Source: Candidatus Hydrogenedentota bacterium
Lineage (GTDB): Bacteria; Hydrogenedentota; Hydrogenedentia; Hydrogenedentales; CAITNO01
Direction: 5' to 3'
Assembly (NCBI GenBank): GCA_029776995.1
Contig: JAKOTZ010000014.1
Location: 1-34,227 of the forward strand
DNA: 34,227 nt
Shown here: piece by piece, positions 1 to 6,747 of the stretch
Numbering within the stretch: position 1 is the stretch's first letter
Layout of the letters: every line of letters begins with the position of its first letter
The notes under the pieces: model-generated
Databases searched by the model: none
What the model was told of the DNA's origin: nothing
The model's input: the letters and a program-made list of their open reading frames with translations, nothing else
Position numbers and translations under genes: made by a program

Positions 1-1
1 T

Positions 2-1120
2 GACCCGCTGTTCGTCAAAGCGCTGGCCGTGTCGGACAGGCGTGATACTGTCGTGATCGTCGGCGCGGATATGTTGCAGACCCTGCCGAACCTGGTTGAG
101 CAGGTTGAAACAAACCTCTCAAAAAACACCGCGGGTCCAACACCGCCGATTTTTTACACCACGAGCCATACCCACTGCGGCCCGGGCGGGCTGGCCCCCG
201 GCATTGCGGCCCGGATTTCTTACGGTGAATACGACCCGGAACTCGTGAGCATGCTGGCAGGCCGTTTTGCTGAAGCCATAACAGATACTCTGAATTCCAT
301 GGAGCCAGGCAGATTTGCCCATGGGGCTTTGGATGGTTCCGCCTATATATGCAACAGGTCCCGCAATGCGGACGTCGATAAATGGCTCGATTTTGCTGTA
401 TTTGAAAAAACATCCGGAAGTCGGATGATAGCTGTTCGATATTCAGCGCACCCCACCATTTACCCGGAAGAAATGCTGGCTTTTTCTGCCGAATACCCTG
501 GCGCGCTGCAACAGCGGGTTAAAGAAAAGACCGGCTCTGAGTGCGTGTATCTGGGAGGTGCGGTCGGTTCCATGGGACCTAAACCGCCGGAAACCGATTC
601 AACGCCGGAAGAACAGGTAGCCGCCATGGGAAACGCGCTGGGAGACCTTGTCTGCGCGGCTGTAAACGGCAGCCTGAACTGGATGGATAAAGCAGATGTG
701 GCCGCCCTCGTCAGCCGGTTTGGCACGCCACCGCTTCAGGCCCATCCGGTTTCCGCATCCTGGCGGCTTTCTCCCTTTATGAGCGCTGTTTTTGGTGTCT
801 TGCCCGAGGGACGCATGCAGATGGCCCGCATCGGCGACCTGGTGTTATGCGGCATGCCCTACGATTTCAGCGGAGAAGTGAGTGTCAGATGGCGGGATCT
901 GGCCCGGGAACATGGTTACTCTCTCTGGGTAACCAGTCACTCCGAAGCATATCTTGGATACCTGTCACCCGACTCATATTACTGGGATCTGGGACCGGCT
1001 TACTCTTACGATCACAATTACGAAGTAGGCCTGATGAACTGGTTCGGGCCAAATCAGGAAGCTTACATGACGGATCTGTTTTCCCGGGCCCTGGATCGAT
1101 TAACGCCACCCCGTTCCTGA
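2..1120 (+). CDS. Neutral/alkaline ceramidase-family hydrolase, 5'-truncated by the window
   Basis: The reading frame is open from the first bases of the window, so the N-terminus lies upstream; the first in-frame GTG (position 29) is internal. The Zn-site signature TSHTHCGPGG is near residue 55 of the visible part, followed by YSAHPTIY (a second candidate metal-binding His) and GAVGSMGP, the order expected in the N-terminal catalytic domain of neutral/alkaline non-lysosomal ceramidases. The protein stops about 200 residues after the last motif, so the C-terminal Ig-like domain of classical ceramidases is probably absent. In environmental bacteria such short members often have unknown substrates, so amide or ester hydrolysis is family inference. 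The gene is convergent with two minus-strand micro-ORFs, with a minus-strand terminator just after its stop. Confidence 0.8.
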   Translation, partial: DPLFVKALAVSDRRDTVVIVGADMLQTLPNLVEQVETNLSKNTAGPTPPIFYTTSHTHCGPGGLAPGIAARISYGEYDPELVSMLAGRFAEAITDTLNSMEPGRFAHGALDGSAYICNRSRNADVDKWLDFAVFEKTSGSRMIAVRYSAHPTIYPEEMLAFSAEYPGALQQRVKEKTGSECVYLGGAVGSMGPKPPETDSTPEEQVAAMGNALGDLVCAAVNGSLNWMDKADVAALVSRFGTPPLQAHPVSASWRLSPFMSAVFGVLPEGRMQMARIGDLVLCGMPYDFSGEVSVRWRDLAREHGYSLWVTSHSEAYLGYLSPDSYYWDLGPAYSYDHNYEVGLMNWFGPNQEAYMTDLFSRALDRLTPPRS

Positions 1121-1154
1121 AAATAAAAAGCCACCACACGTCTGCATGGTGGCT
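1121..1154 (-). terminator. Intrinsic terminator of the minus-strand micro-ORF pair
   Basis: An 8-bp perfect stem, AGCCACCA (1129-1136) with TGGTGGCT (1147-1154), encloses a 10-nt loop. Read on the minus strand, the stem is followed by TTTTTATTTT (1129 down to about 1120). No T-tract follows on the plus strand, so the terminator serves the minus-strand genes that end at 1178. Confidence 0.75.
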
Positions 1155-1177
1155 TACTCACCGTTTCCGAAGATAAC

Positions 1178-1306
1178 TCAGGCCAGAGGATCCTCCCCTG
1201 TGCCGAAAAGCAGCCCGTTCAGAAAACTGTAAATGGGCGCGGCTATCAGGTTGACCAGGAAGGAAACGAGCACATCAATAACCGTGGCAAGCAGTCCATT
1301 CAGCAT
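1178..1306 (-). CDS. Micro-ORF, 42-aa hydrophobic peptide (second of a tandem pair)
   Basis: ATG at 1306-1304 (minus) is preceded by AAGGAG with a 7-nt spacer, a near-perfect Shine-Dalgarno, and the frame ends in TGA just before an intrinsic terminator. The 42-residue product starts MLNGLLATVIDVLVSF and ends GTGEDPLA: a long stretch rich in Leu/Val/Ile/Phe with Asp11 and Asn19 inside, long enough for one membrane helix, then a short acidic tail. The neighbouring micro-ORF upstream has the same length class, composition and RBS context. No known family was recognised. Possibilities include a small membrane regulator, a surface-active peptide, or a type I toxin-like peptide. That it is coding is supported by RBS, start and terminator; its function is unknown. 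Confidence 0.6.
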   Translation of the reverse strand: MLNGLLATVIDVLVSFLVNLIAAPIYSFLNGLLFGTGEDPLA

Positions 1307-1333
1307 GGTTCATCTCCTTGTGTTGTTGTGTGG

Positions 1334-1450
1334 TTATTCGGAAATGCCCACGGCGCCGGCAATCAGACCGGTAAGCAGGGTAATCACGTAACCCACGAGG
1401 AAGCCCCAAATTGCATCGAACAGTTCCAGAAACAGATCCCGGATAATCAT
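1334..1450 (-). CDS. Micro-ORF, 38-aa hydrophobic peptide (first of a tandem pair)
   Basis: ATG at 1450-1448 (minus) follows AAAGGAG with a 6-nt spacer; TAA is at 1336-1334. The product starts MIIRDLFLELFDAIWGF and ends GAVGISE. The first half is an amphipathic acidic/hydrophobic segment (Asp5, Glu9, Asp12) and the second half is uniformly apolar and Gly-rich, compatible with one membrane helix. The 27-nt gap to the second micro-ORF holds that gene's RBS, so the two are probably co-transcribed. They look like distant duplicates or functional partners (similar length, one helix, acidic end). No family is recognised and no antitoxin-like or antisense RNA gene is obvious. Confidence 0.58.
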   Translation of the reverse strand: MIIRDLFLELFDAIWGFLVGYVITLLTGLIAGAVGISE

Positions 1451-1773
1451 GACATCTCCTTTCTAGTTGTTACGTCCCCGGTTCCGCTTTTGACCTGTAT
1501 GGCAATTCTCATGCCATCCATTTTTTTGAACGAACAGATGTATATTATCACACTTTTTTCAGTAAAAACACCTATTTGGCTGAATATTTTTTATCTTTTC
1601 TGCCGGGCAGCCCAGGAAGAATACCGGTTGGTAAGTTCTATGTGTACAGAAATTACCATCGGGTATGATGTTTTCTCTTTCGTCAGGGCGGAAACCTAAC
1701 AACCCGCCAGTGAGTCTTTTGCATTAAACTGTTTCACCCGGTCTGAGCCGGAAAATGAAAAAGGAGACTGAAC
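1451..1773. other. AT-richer intergenic region between divergent transcription units
   Basis: These 323 bases separate the minus-strand micro-ORFs from the plus-strand exported-protein gene. They hold a candidate extended -10 for the minus strand (1544-1552), an AT-rich tract (about 1515-1600), and a short CCGG-N6-CCGG repeat at 1739-1752 ahead of the plus-strand RBS AAAAAGGAG (about 1758-1766). No convincing plus-strand sigma-70 promoter was seen, and no further gene. Confidence 0.5.
1544..1552 (-). promoter_or_regulatory. Candidate extended -10 promoter for the micro-ORFs
   Basis: Minus-strand TGTGATAAT matches the TGn-TATAAT extended -10 form at five of six core positions. No good -35 lies at 17 bp. 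It would give a leader of about 85-90 nt before the first micro-ORF. A near-identical TGTGATAATA occurs upstream of the E2 gene at 12871. Confidence 0.35.
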
Positions 1774-3237
1774 ATGCGAAAATCTTTTGTATGGGGTATT
1801 ACGCTGGCGGTAGCGGTCACCCTGCAGTGCGTTACGGGCGGCAGCGCGGCATTCGCTCAGGGACCGCTCGGATTTGTTCCTGAAGATGCGGCGGCCGCCG
1901 TATTTTTGCCGTCTGTGGCCGATGTGGAAAGCGCTGCCGGCGGTCTGATGAAAATACCGGCCATTGGCGGCCAAATTGCCCCCGAGAAAGTACTGGGGGA
2001 TATCGCCTACCAGTTGAACCTGGGCGGAGCAATCACCTACACCGATTTTCTTAAAGCCATGGGAGTCAACGTGAACGCTCCCGCTGTTGTAATGCTGCTT
2101 CCGGAAAATAAATTTGGCGCTGTTCTTCCTCTGGCCAGCCGTGAAACGGCGGAAAAACAGCTTGCCGAGCTGCTGGGGACCGGACTGGATCCGGTTGAAG
2201 AAGGCAACTTCAGAGGAGCGTACAGCGTCATGGATGGAGTGGCCTACGCGCTCAGCGACGCAATTGCTCTGGTGGGATCAGACGATGTGACCATCAAAAA
2301 AATTGCGGCATCCGGGGGAACGGCTAAATCTTTCAGTTATCAGCCGTCCGGCGAGCTGGCCGTTTTGTCCGCATTCGACAGGCTAAAATCCGCCAATCTG
2401 CTGCCTCAGGGATTGCCGGGCGCGAATATGGAAGCCACCTATCAGCAGCTTGCCACCATGATGGATGAAATGGTAGTCGCGGTGGGAGAGACCGATGGAT
2501 CCGCCTACCTGAAACTGGGACTCCGCCAGCCCGGTGGGTCGGATATCGAAAAACCGGCCCCGCTCGCGCTGCATGCCCTGCTACCTGAAAACGCGGCGGT
2601 CGCGGTAAACCTTCGAAACAACGCGAACCTGATCAACCAGATCCGCCCGTTGCTGGCGGCCAATCCGGCGCTCAGCAAAAACATCGCGATTATCATGCTG
2701 GTGTCGCAGATGCTGGGCAATGAGGTTGCCATCGGGCTCACAGGCATGACCAACGGGGTGCCGTCCGGTCTGGTTGCCGCGCATCTTTCCCGGCCGGACA
2801 GCGTCAAAATGTTGCTGGGCATGGCTGGAGCCAAACCGGACACGCCGGATGAGGTATACAACAACGCATCCATTTTCACCATCAAGGAAGTAAAAGAAGG
2901 GGTGAACGTATATGTGGCTACGGCAGGAGCCTATCTGCTGGTTTCCACCAATGACGCCCAGATCAAGAGCGCGCTGGATAAGCTGGATACCACCGGCGCG
3001 ATCAAGGCGGATGCTGCCAGCGCGTATGCCGCGCAGGCGTCCAAAGGGCTGAACGGTTTTATTTGCCTCGACGGCTCCAAACTGAATGCCGCAGACCTTC
3101 CTTCGAATCTGGCGGGGCTGGGCCAAGCAAATGCCGAAATGATCCTGGGAATCAATGGCGCATGGTATGACAACCGTCTGATCATTCCCGGCGGCTTCGC
3201 CAAAGTGGAACAGCTGGTCGGCATGTTCGTCAAATAA
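1774..3237 (+). CDS. Exported protein of unknown function with duplicated architecture
   Basis: A 487-aa protein with a clear Sec signal peptide: Arg2-Lys3, a hydrophobic core, and a probable AFA|Q cut near residue 28. The mature part appears to be two related halves. Each opens with a similar phrase, FVPEDAAAAVFLPSV (about residue 33) and LLPENAAVAVNLRNN (about residue 269), followed by Ala/Leu-rich alpha-beta sequence. The pattern resembles DUF3352-type exported proteins, but that assignment is by impression only. There is no catalytic motif, lipobox or C-terminal anchor, so it is probably periplasmic. The start is supported by AAAAAGGAG 7 nt upstream. The gene stands alone: divergent from the micro-ORFs and closed by a strong terminator at 3255-3290. 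Confidence 0.8.
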   Translation: MRKSFVWGITLAVAVTLQCVTGGSAAFAQGPLGFVPEDAAAAVFLPSVADVESAAGGLMKIPAIGGQIAPEKVLGDIAYQLNLGGAITYTDFLKAMGVNVNAPAVVMLLPENKFGAVLPLASRETAEKQLAELLGTGLDPVEEGNFRGAYSVMDGVAYALSDAIALVGSDDVTIKKIAASGGTAKSFSYQPSGELAVLSAFDRLKSANLLPQGLPGANMEATYQQLATMMDEMVVAVGETDGSAYLKLGLRQPGGSDIEKPAPLALHALLPENAAVAVNLRNNANLINQIRPLLAANPALSKNIAIIMLVSQMLGNEVAIGLTGMTNGVPSGLVAAHLSRPDSVKMLLGMAGAKPDTPDEVYNNASIFTIKEVKEGVNVYVATAGAYLLVSTNDAQIKSALDKLDTTGAIKADAASAYAAQASKGLNGFICLDGSKLNAADLPSNLAGLGQANAEMILGINGAWYDNRLIIPGGFAKVEQLVGMFVK

Positions 3238-3254
3238 ATTCTTCCCGCAGCTGA

Positions 3255-3290
3255 AACGGGGCGCGTCTTAAAGGCGCATCCCGTTTTTTT
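3255..3290 (+). terminator. Intrinsic terminator of the 1774-3237 gene
   Basis: The hairpin arms AAACGGG (3254-3260) and CCCGTTT (3280-3286) enclose a further GCGC/GGCGC stem, and the structure runs into seven Ts (3284-3290). It lies 18 nt after the stop codon. Confidence 0.85.
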
Positions 3291-3367
3291 ATCTTCACAT
3301 CTCGCTGGTGCCCCGGGAGAACGGGGATTATGTTTTGATTTTATACAAATTTTTCTGATAAATTTTC

Positions 3368-3564
3368 CAGGCCGGTCGCTGATTAGCGTTAAAAGGGAAT
3401 CCGGTGTGAATCCGGAACTGCCCCGCAGCGGTAATCAGGAACGAACGACGCGCCCGGGTCGGTAAGTCCGGGAATACGCACTGGGACAGGTTGTCCTGGG
3501 AAGCAGCGTCCAGTAGGTGTCACCTGTTGTGGCGTGCCTGAAAGTCCGAAGACCTGCCGGCTGG
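3368..3564 (+). promoter_or_regulatory. Cobalamin (adenosylcobalamin-type) riboswitch aptamer
   Basis: The conserved core is directly visible: GGGAATCCGGTGTGAATCC (about 3394-3412), then CTGCCCCGCAGCGGTAATC (about 3419-3437), a peripheral insertion, and the 3' B12 box AGTCCGAAGACCTGCC (about 3543-3558). The closing P1 helix can be drawn between CCAGgCCGG (3368-3376) and CCGGCTGG (3557-3564) with a one-base bulge. Orientation is plus, so it controls the gene starting at 3677. Genes under such riboswitches are normally turned off when B12 is plentiful and usually serve B12 uptake, synthesis or B12-independent replacement. Confidence 0.93.
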
Positions 3565-3609
3565 ATCACGCCGTGCCTGAAATGCGGCGCCTTCGCGGGA
3601 AGGATTGAA

Positions 3610-3676
3610 CCCCCGTTCCCAAACGGGGATGAGGGCGTTCGTTTCCGGGTGCGGCACAACCGCGAGGGCCGGAAAC
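3610..3676 (+). promoter_or_regulatory. Probable riboswitch expression platform enclosing the RBS
   Basis: Two hairpins follow the aptamer. The first pairs CCCCGTT (3611-3617) with AACGGGG (3622-3628). The second pairs TTTCCGG (3642-3648) with CCGGAAA (3669-3675), with an inner GCGG/CCGC helix (3651-3654 with 3660-3663). The only Shine-Dalgarno candidate, GAGGG (3664-3668), sits in the internal loop of the second hairpin directly before ATG 3677. No U-tract follows either hairpin, so control of translation initiation fits better than transcription termination. Confidence 0.6.
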
Positions 3677-5035
3677 ATGTTCACCTATCACACGCATCGC
3701 TCCCCATTCCCTAAAACATTTAATTCCCCTGCTTCGCTGTCGGCATTGTTGGCATTGGTAACATGCCTGCTCACCTTGCCCGCATTATCGGCTCCGGTAT
3801 CTTTGCGCGCCTATCCCGTCATTACCAGGATTACCGCGCCTTCCGGACATGCCATCTCTTCCTTCGACTTTGCACCTGCCAACAGTGTTGTCTTTATGAC
3901 CGGTGACCCGTTTTATGGCCTGGGGCTGACCCTATGGCGACACGACGGATCTTCAGCTGTTTCGCTGTTTACCGACCCGGGCGTGTTTGCGGGATCCCGA
4001 GTGGTCTTTCACAATGGCAGGATCTACTTCAACGACGGTGGCGACTACAGCCGATGGACGTATGATTACTTCCTTCTGAACCCGGACAACACTGTGACAC
4101 AGGTACTGGATTCAACCGTTTCCATAAGCCTGTGGGGCGGCGAAACCGGCCCGGATAACGCCCTGTATGCCTCCGGCGCGGAAGGATTCGGCCCTTCACG
4201 AATATACCGAATCATTCCTGATCCTTCCGGACTGTTCAGCGATATAACAATGCTGGAAGAAATCGGCGACGCTTCGGGTCCGCTGGCTTTCACCCCAGCC
4301 GGCGGGCTGTACTGCGTTCCGGGGTATTACTACGCCGGGCCGCCGGTGCCGGTTTATGGCTATACGGCCCAGGAAGTTGCGGCTGCCTTGGCAGACCCGA
4401 CCGGCGCGCCGCTGACGCCGTCCGGCCACGTATGGGCCGAGCTTCCCGCGCCCTACACTGGAGCATCCGGAGCAGTAACAGATTCATACGGCCGGCTCTA
4501 CGTCAGCGCCAACGCCTGGGGTGAACCCGGAAGAATCCTTATGTACACTCCTCAGGATCCAATGCCTGTTGCCGTCGCGGAAAACCCGGGAGGACGTATT
4601 GAAACGCTTCGGATTGATAACGGGAAGCTGGTGTTCAACACGGCCGACGGCATTTATGAAACCCCCATTCCGCTTATTGTTACCACAACAGGGGGAACTG
4701 TGGAAGCTACAGCCGGGGATCCCCTGACCCTGTCCGTTCAAACCGATGGTGGCGCCGGAACGTTTCACTATCAGTGGTTCCGCGTCACCGGTGAGAAAAC
4801 ATCCGTGCCCGTGGGAGACAATCTGCCCTATTACACTTTCACTCCTGGTCCAGGTGATGACGGTACAAGGTATTACTGCGAGGTGTCCGACGCAGGATTT
4901 ACCGTCGTTTCTCCAGAATTCGTACTGCGGGTCAGTCTGCCCACACCGGTTGGAAAAAACGCATTCCTGGTTCTGTTGATTCTGCTGCCGACCGCCGCCA
5001 TCTGGTTCCGGAAAATTCGCTTAGTCCGCCACTGA
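3677..5035 (+). CDS. B12-riboswitch-controlled secreted beta-propeller/Ig-like protein with C-terminal sorting-like tail
   Basis: A 452-aa exported protein. ATG 3677 is chosen because it follows the GAGGG Shine-Dalgarno and begins a good signal peptide (to about residue 39, ALSA|P); the open frame to 3605 would run through riboswitch RNA. Residues about 45-340 are beta-rich with recurring blade-like units (RIYFNDGGDY, NALYASGAEGFG, GRLYVSANAWG, LVFNTADGIYE), suggesting a propeller. Residues about 345-418 look like an Ig-like domain (YQWFRVTG ... YYCEVSD). The end has LPTPVG, a hydrophobic helix, then RKIRLVRH: the motif/helix/basic-tail plan of IPTL-CTERM or PEP-CTERM signals. It is the only gene downstream of the riboswitch, so a role in B12 capture is a reasonable inference. 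No metal or nucleotide site was recognised. Confidence 0.8.
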   Translation: MFTYHTHRSPFPKTFNSPASLSALLALVTCLLTLPALSAPVSLRAYPVITRITAPSGHAISSFDFAPANSVVFMTGDPFYGLGLTLWRHDGSSAVSLFTDPGVFAGSRVVFHNGRIYFNDGGDYSRWTYDYFLLNPDNTVTQVLDSTVSISLWGGETGPDNALYASGAEGFGPSRIYRIIPDPSGLFSDITMLEEIGDASGPLAFTPAGGLYCVPGYYYAGPPVPVYGYTAQEVAAALADPTGAPLTPSGHVWAELPAPYTGASGAVTDSYGRLYVSANAWGEPGRILMYTPQDPMPVAVAENPGGRIETLRIDNGKLVFNTADGIYETPIPLIVTTTGGTVEATAGDPLTLSVQTDGGAGTFHYQWFRVTGEKTSVPVGDNLPYYTFTPGPGDDGTRYYCEVSDAGFTVVSPEFVLRVSLPTPVGKNAFLVLLILLPTAAIWFRKIRLVRH

Positions 5036-5050
5036 CGCGCGATGAGCAGT

Positions 5051-5084
5051 CGCCCCCGAAACGAGTTAAACCGTTTCGGGGGCG
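5051..5084. terminator. Strong hairpin between convergent genes
   Basis: A 12-bp perfect stem, CGCCCCCGAAAC (5051-5062) with GTTTCGGGGGCG (5073-5084), encloses a 10-nt loop, placed between the stop codons of the plus-strand 5035 gene and the minus-strand 5107 gene. Neither side has a T-tract, so it may act as a 3'-end stabiliser or a weak bidirectional terminator. Confidence 0.55.
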
Positions 5085-5106
5085 CTTGGGAATCCTTTGC
5101 TGAGAA

Positions 5107-6474
5107 TCAACCGAGCAGTTCGTCGACTTTTTGCCGGATCAGCTTCTCGATCTCCAGCATGCGCTTGCGGTTATCCGCTTCCACGCGCATGACGAGCTTG
5201 GGCGAGGTGTTGGATGCGCGAATCAGCCCCCATCCATCCGGGAATTCGATCCGGGCGCCGTCGATGGTCACCACCTGAAGTTTCAGCTCATCTTTGAAAT
5301 AACGAACCAGCTGTCGGACAATCTCAAACTTTTTCTCATCCGGGCAGGAAAACTCGATCTCCGGTGTGCTGACCCGTTTCGGAATCGTGGCAAGATGCGC
5401 GCTCAGCGGCTGGTCGCTGTTGGCAATTATTTCCAGCAAACGCGCCCCGGAATAGAGCGCATCATCAAAACCGTACCAGCGGTGTTTAAAGAAGATGTGC
5501 CCGCTCATTTCTCCGGCCAGCTCCGCATGGAACTGTTTCATGGCCGCCTTCAGGTGGGAATGTCCTGTCCGCCACATGATTGCCTTGCCGCCATGTTTTT
5601 CAATATCTTCATACAAACCGCGGGAACATTTGACTTCGCCGAGAATGACCGACCCGGGCTTCTCCGCCAAAATGTTCCGGGCAAACAGGGCCAGCAGACG
5701 GTCTCCCACCAGAGGCGTGCCCTGTTCGTCACACCCGCCCAGCCGGTCTACATCTCCGTCGAACGCGATACCCACATCGGCTTTGTGTTTCTTCACGGCA
5801 CGGATGATGTCTTTAAGGTTCTCCACTTTAGTAGGATCTGCGTGATGGTTCGGAAAGGTTCCGTCCACTTCACAGAACAGCGGAATGACTTCGCACCCGA
5901 GCGCCTGGTACAGCGGCACGCCGACCAGGCCGCCCACGCCGTTTGCCGCGTCCACTACAACTTTCAACGGCCGACGAAGTTTAATGATCTGCTTCACCCG
6001 GGCCATGTATTTCGGGATGATATTCATCCGGGTGATGATCACATTCCCCCGCGCGGAGGGGAACTTACCCTTCATGGCAATCTGACCGAGCTTCTGGATC
6101 TCTTTGCCGTAAATGGTCGTCTTGCCAACGCCAACTTTCATTCCGTTATATTCTTTCGGGTTATGGCTGGCAGTCAGCATCAGGCCGCCATCAACAGGAA
6201 GCACCTGCATCGCGTAATAAAGCACAGGCGTCGGCACCATGCCAATATCGATTACATTCATTCCGGCGGCCGTCAGTCCCTCCATAAGCGCGTAGGCCAG
6301 CGCGCGTCCGGATACCCGTCCGTCCCGCCCCACAACAACGGTATTATGCTGGCGCCGGTTCTTCATGTAAGCCACATAGGCCCGTCCCAGCAGTTCCATA
6401 ACCTCCTCATCGAGGTCCTGGCCGACAATGCCCCGGATATCGTACTCGCGCAGGATTGTGGGATTGAGCTTCAT
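5107..6474 (-). CDS. manB: Phosphomannomutase/phosphoglucomutase
   Basis: A 455-aa alpha-D-phosphohexomutase interconverting hexose 6-phosphate and 1-phosphate, supplying precursors for GDP-mannose or UDP-glucose polysaccharide synthesis. All four family sites are visible in order: the phosphoserine loop TASHNPKEYNGMK (Ser103), the Mg site DGDVDR (Asp239, Asp241, Asp243), the sugar-specificity loop GEMSGH (321-326), and the C-terminal phosphate-binding loop RASNTSPKLVMR. Length is normal for the AlgC/ManB group. The start is supported by CAGGAG about 8 nt upstream. GEMSGH suits bifunctional PMM/PGM enzymes, so substrate preference cannot be fixed and the symbol is provisional. The gene appears monocistronic, and its leader holds a small GC-rich hairpin (6501-6513). 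Confidence 0.9.
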   Translation of the reverse strand: MKLNPTILREYDIRGIVGQDLDEEVMELLGRAYVAYMKNRRQHNTVVVGRDGRVSGRALAYALMEGLTAAGMNVIDIGMVPTPVLYYAMQVLPVDGGLMLTASHNPKEYNGMKVGVGKTTIYGKEIQKLGQIAMKGKFPSARGNVIITRMNIIPKYMARVKQIIKLRRPLKVVVDAANGVGGLVGVPLYQALGCEVIPLFCEVDGTFPNHHADPTKVENLKDIIRAVKKHKADVGIAFDGDVDRLGGCDEQGTPLVGDRLLALFARNILAEKPGSVILGEVKCSRGLYEDIEKHGGKAIMWRTGHSHLKAAMKQFHAELAGEMSGHIFFKHRWYGFDDALYSGARLLEIIANSDQPLSAHLATIPKRVSTPEIEFSCPDEKKFEIVRQLVRYFKDELKLQVVTIDGARIEFPDGWGLIRASNTSPKLVMRVEADNRKRMLEIEKLIRQKVDELLG

Positions 6475-6747
6475 GCCGGTTCTCCTGTTGGTTTCCTCAC
6501 GGGCCGAAGGCCCTGTCCTGATGAAAGGTAGTATACCGAAAAAATGTTCCGCGGAAGAAAGTATAAATTTGCGGAAAGTGGCGTCACTGTGTCATGATTT
6601 AGGCATGGATTACACATTTCAGAGAACAGCCTGCCTGACTCAGATCTGCGGGTGCCGATGGCGGCGGCACGCCGCGTGACGTAATCTATTCAATTTTCCC
6701 ATTGTCGTTTTCTTGTATTCAGCCATATCACTACACAGGAGCATACT

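Noticed and set aside
1328-1699. 123-codon plus-strand open frame over the micro-ORF region
   Set aside because: It lacks an RBS and has shadow-like composition, while the minus strand has two RBS-preceded micro-ORFs and a terminator.
3605-3676. N-terminal extension of the B12-regulated protein to a TTG at 3605
   Set aside because: This stretch lies in the riboswitch expression platform, and the RBS and signal peptide both favour ATG 3677.
5131-6531. Long plus-strand open frame (466 codons) opposite the phosphohexomutase gene
   Set aside because: It is the antisense shadow of manB, whose four catalytic motifs are intact on the minus strand. The plus frame is His/Arg-rich with no motif and no RBS.
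6605-6679. Possible trp leader peptide (24 codons) before trpE
   Set aside because: It has only one Trp codon, a weak RBS and no antiterminator/terminator hairpin pair with a T-tract. The GTGCCG/CGGCAC hairpin near 6652-6670 has no U-run.
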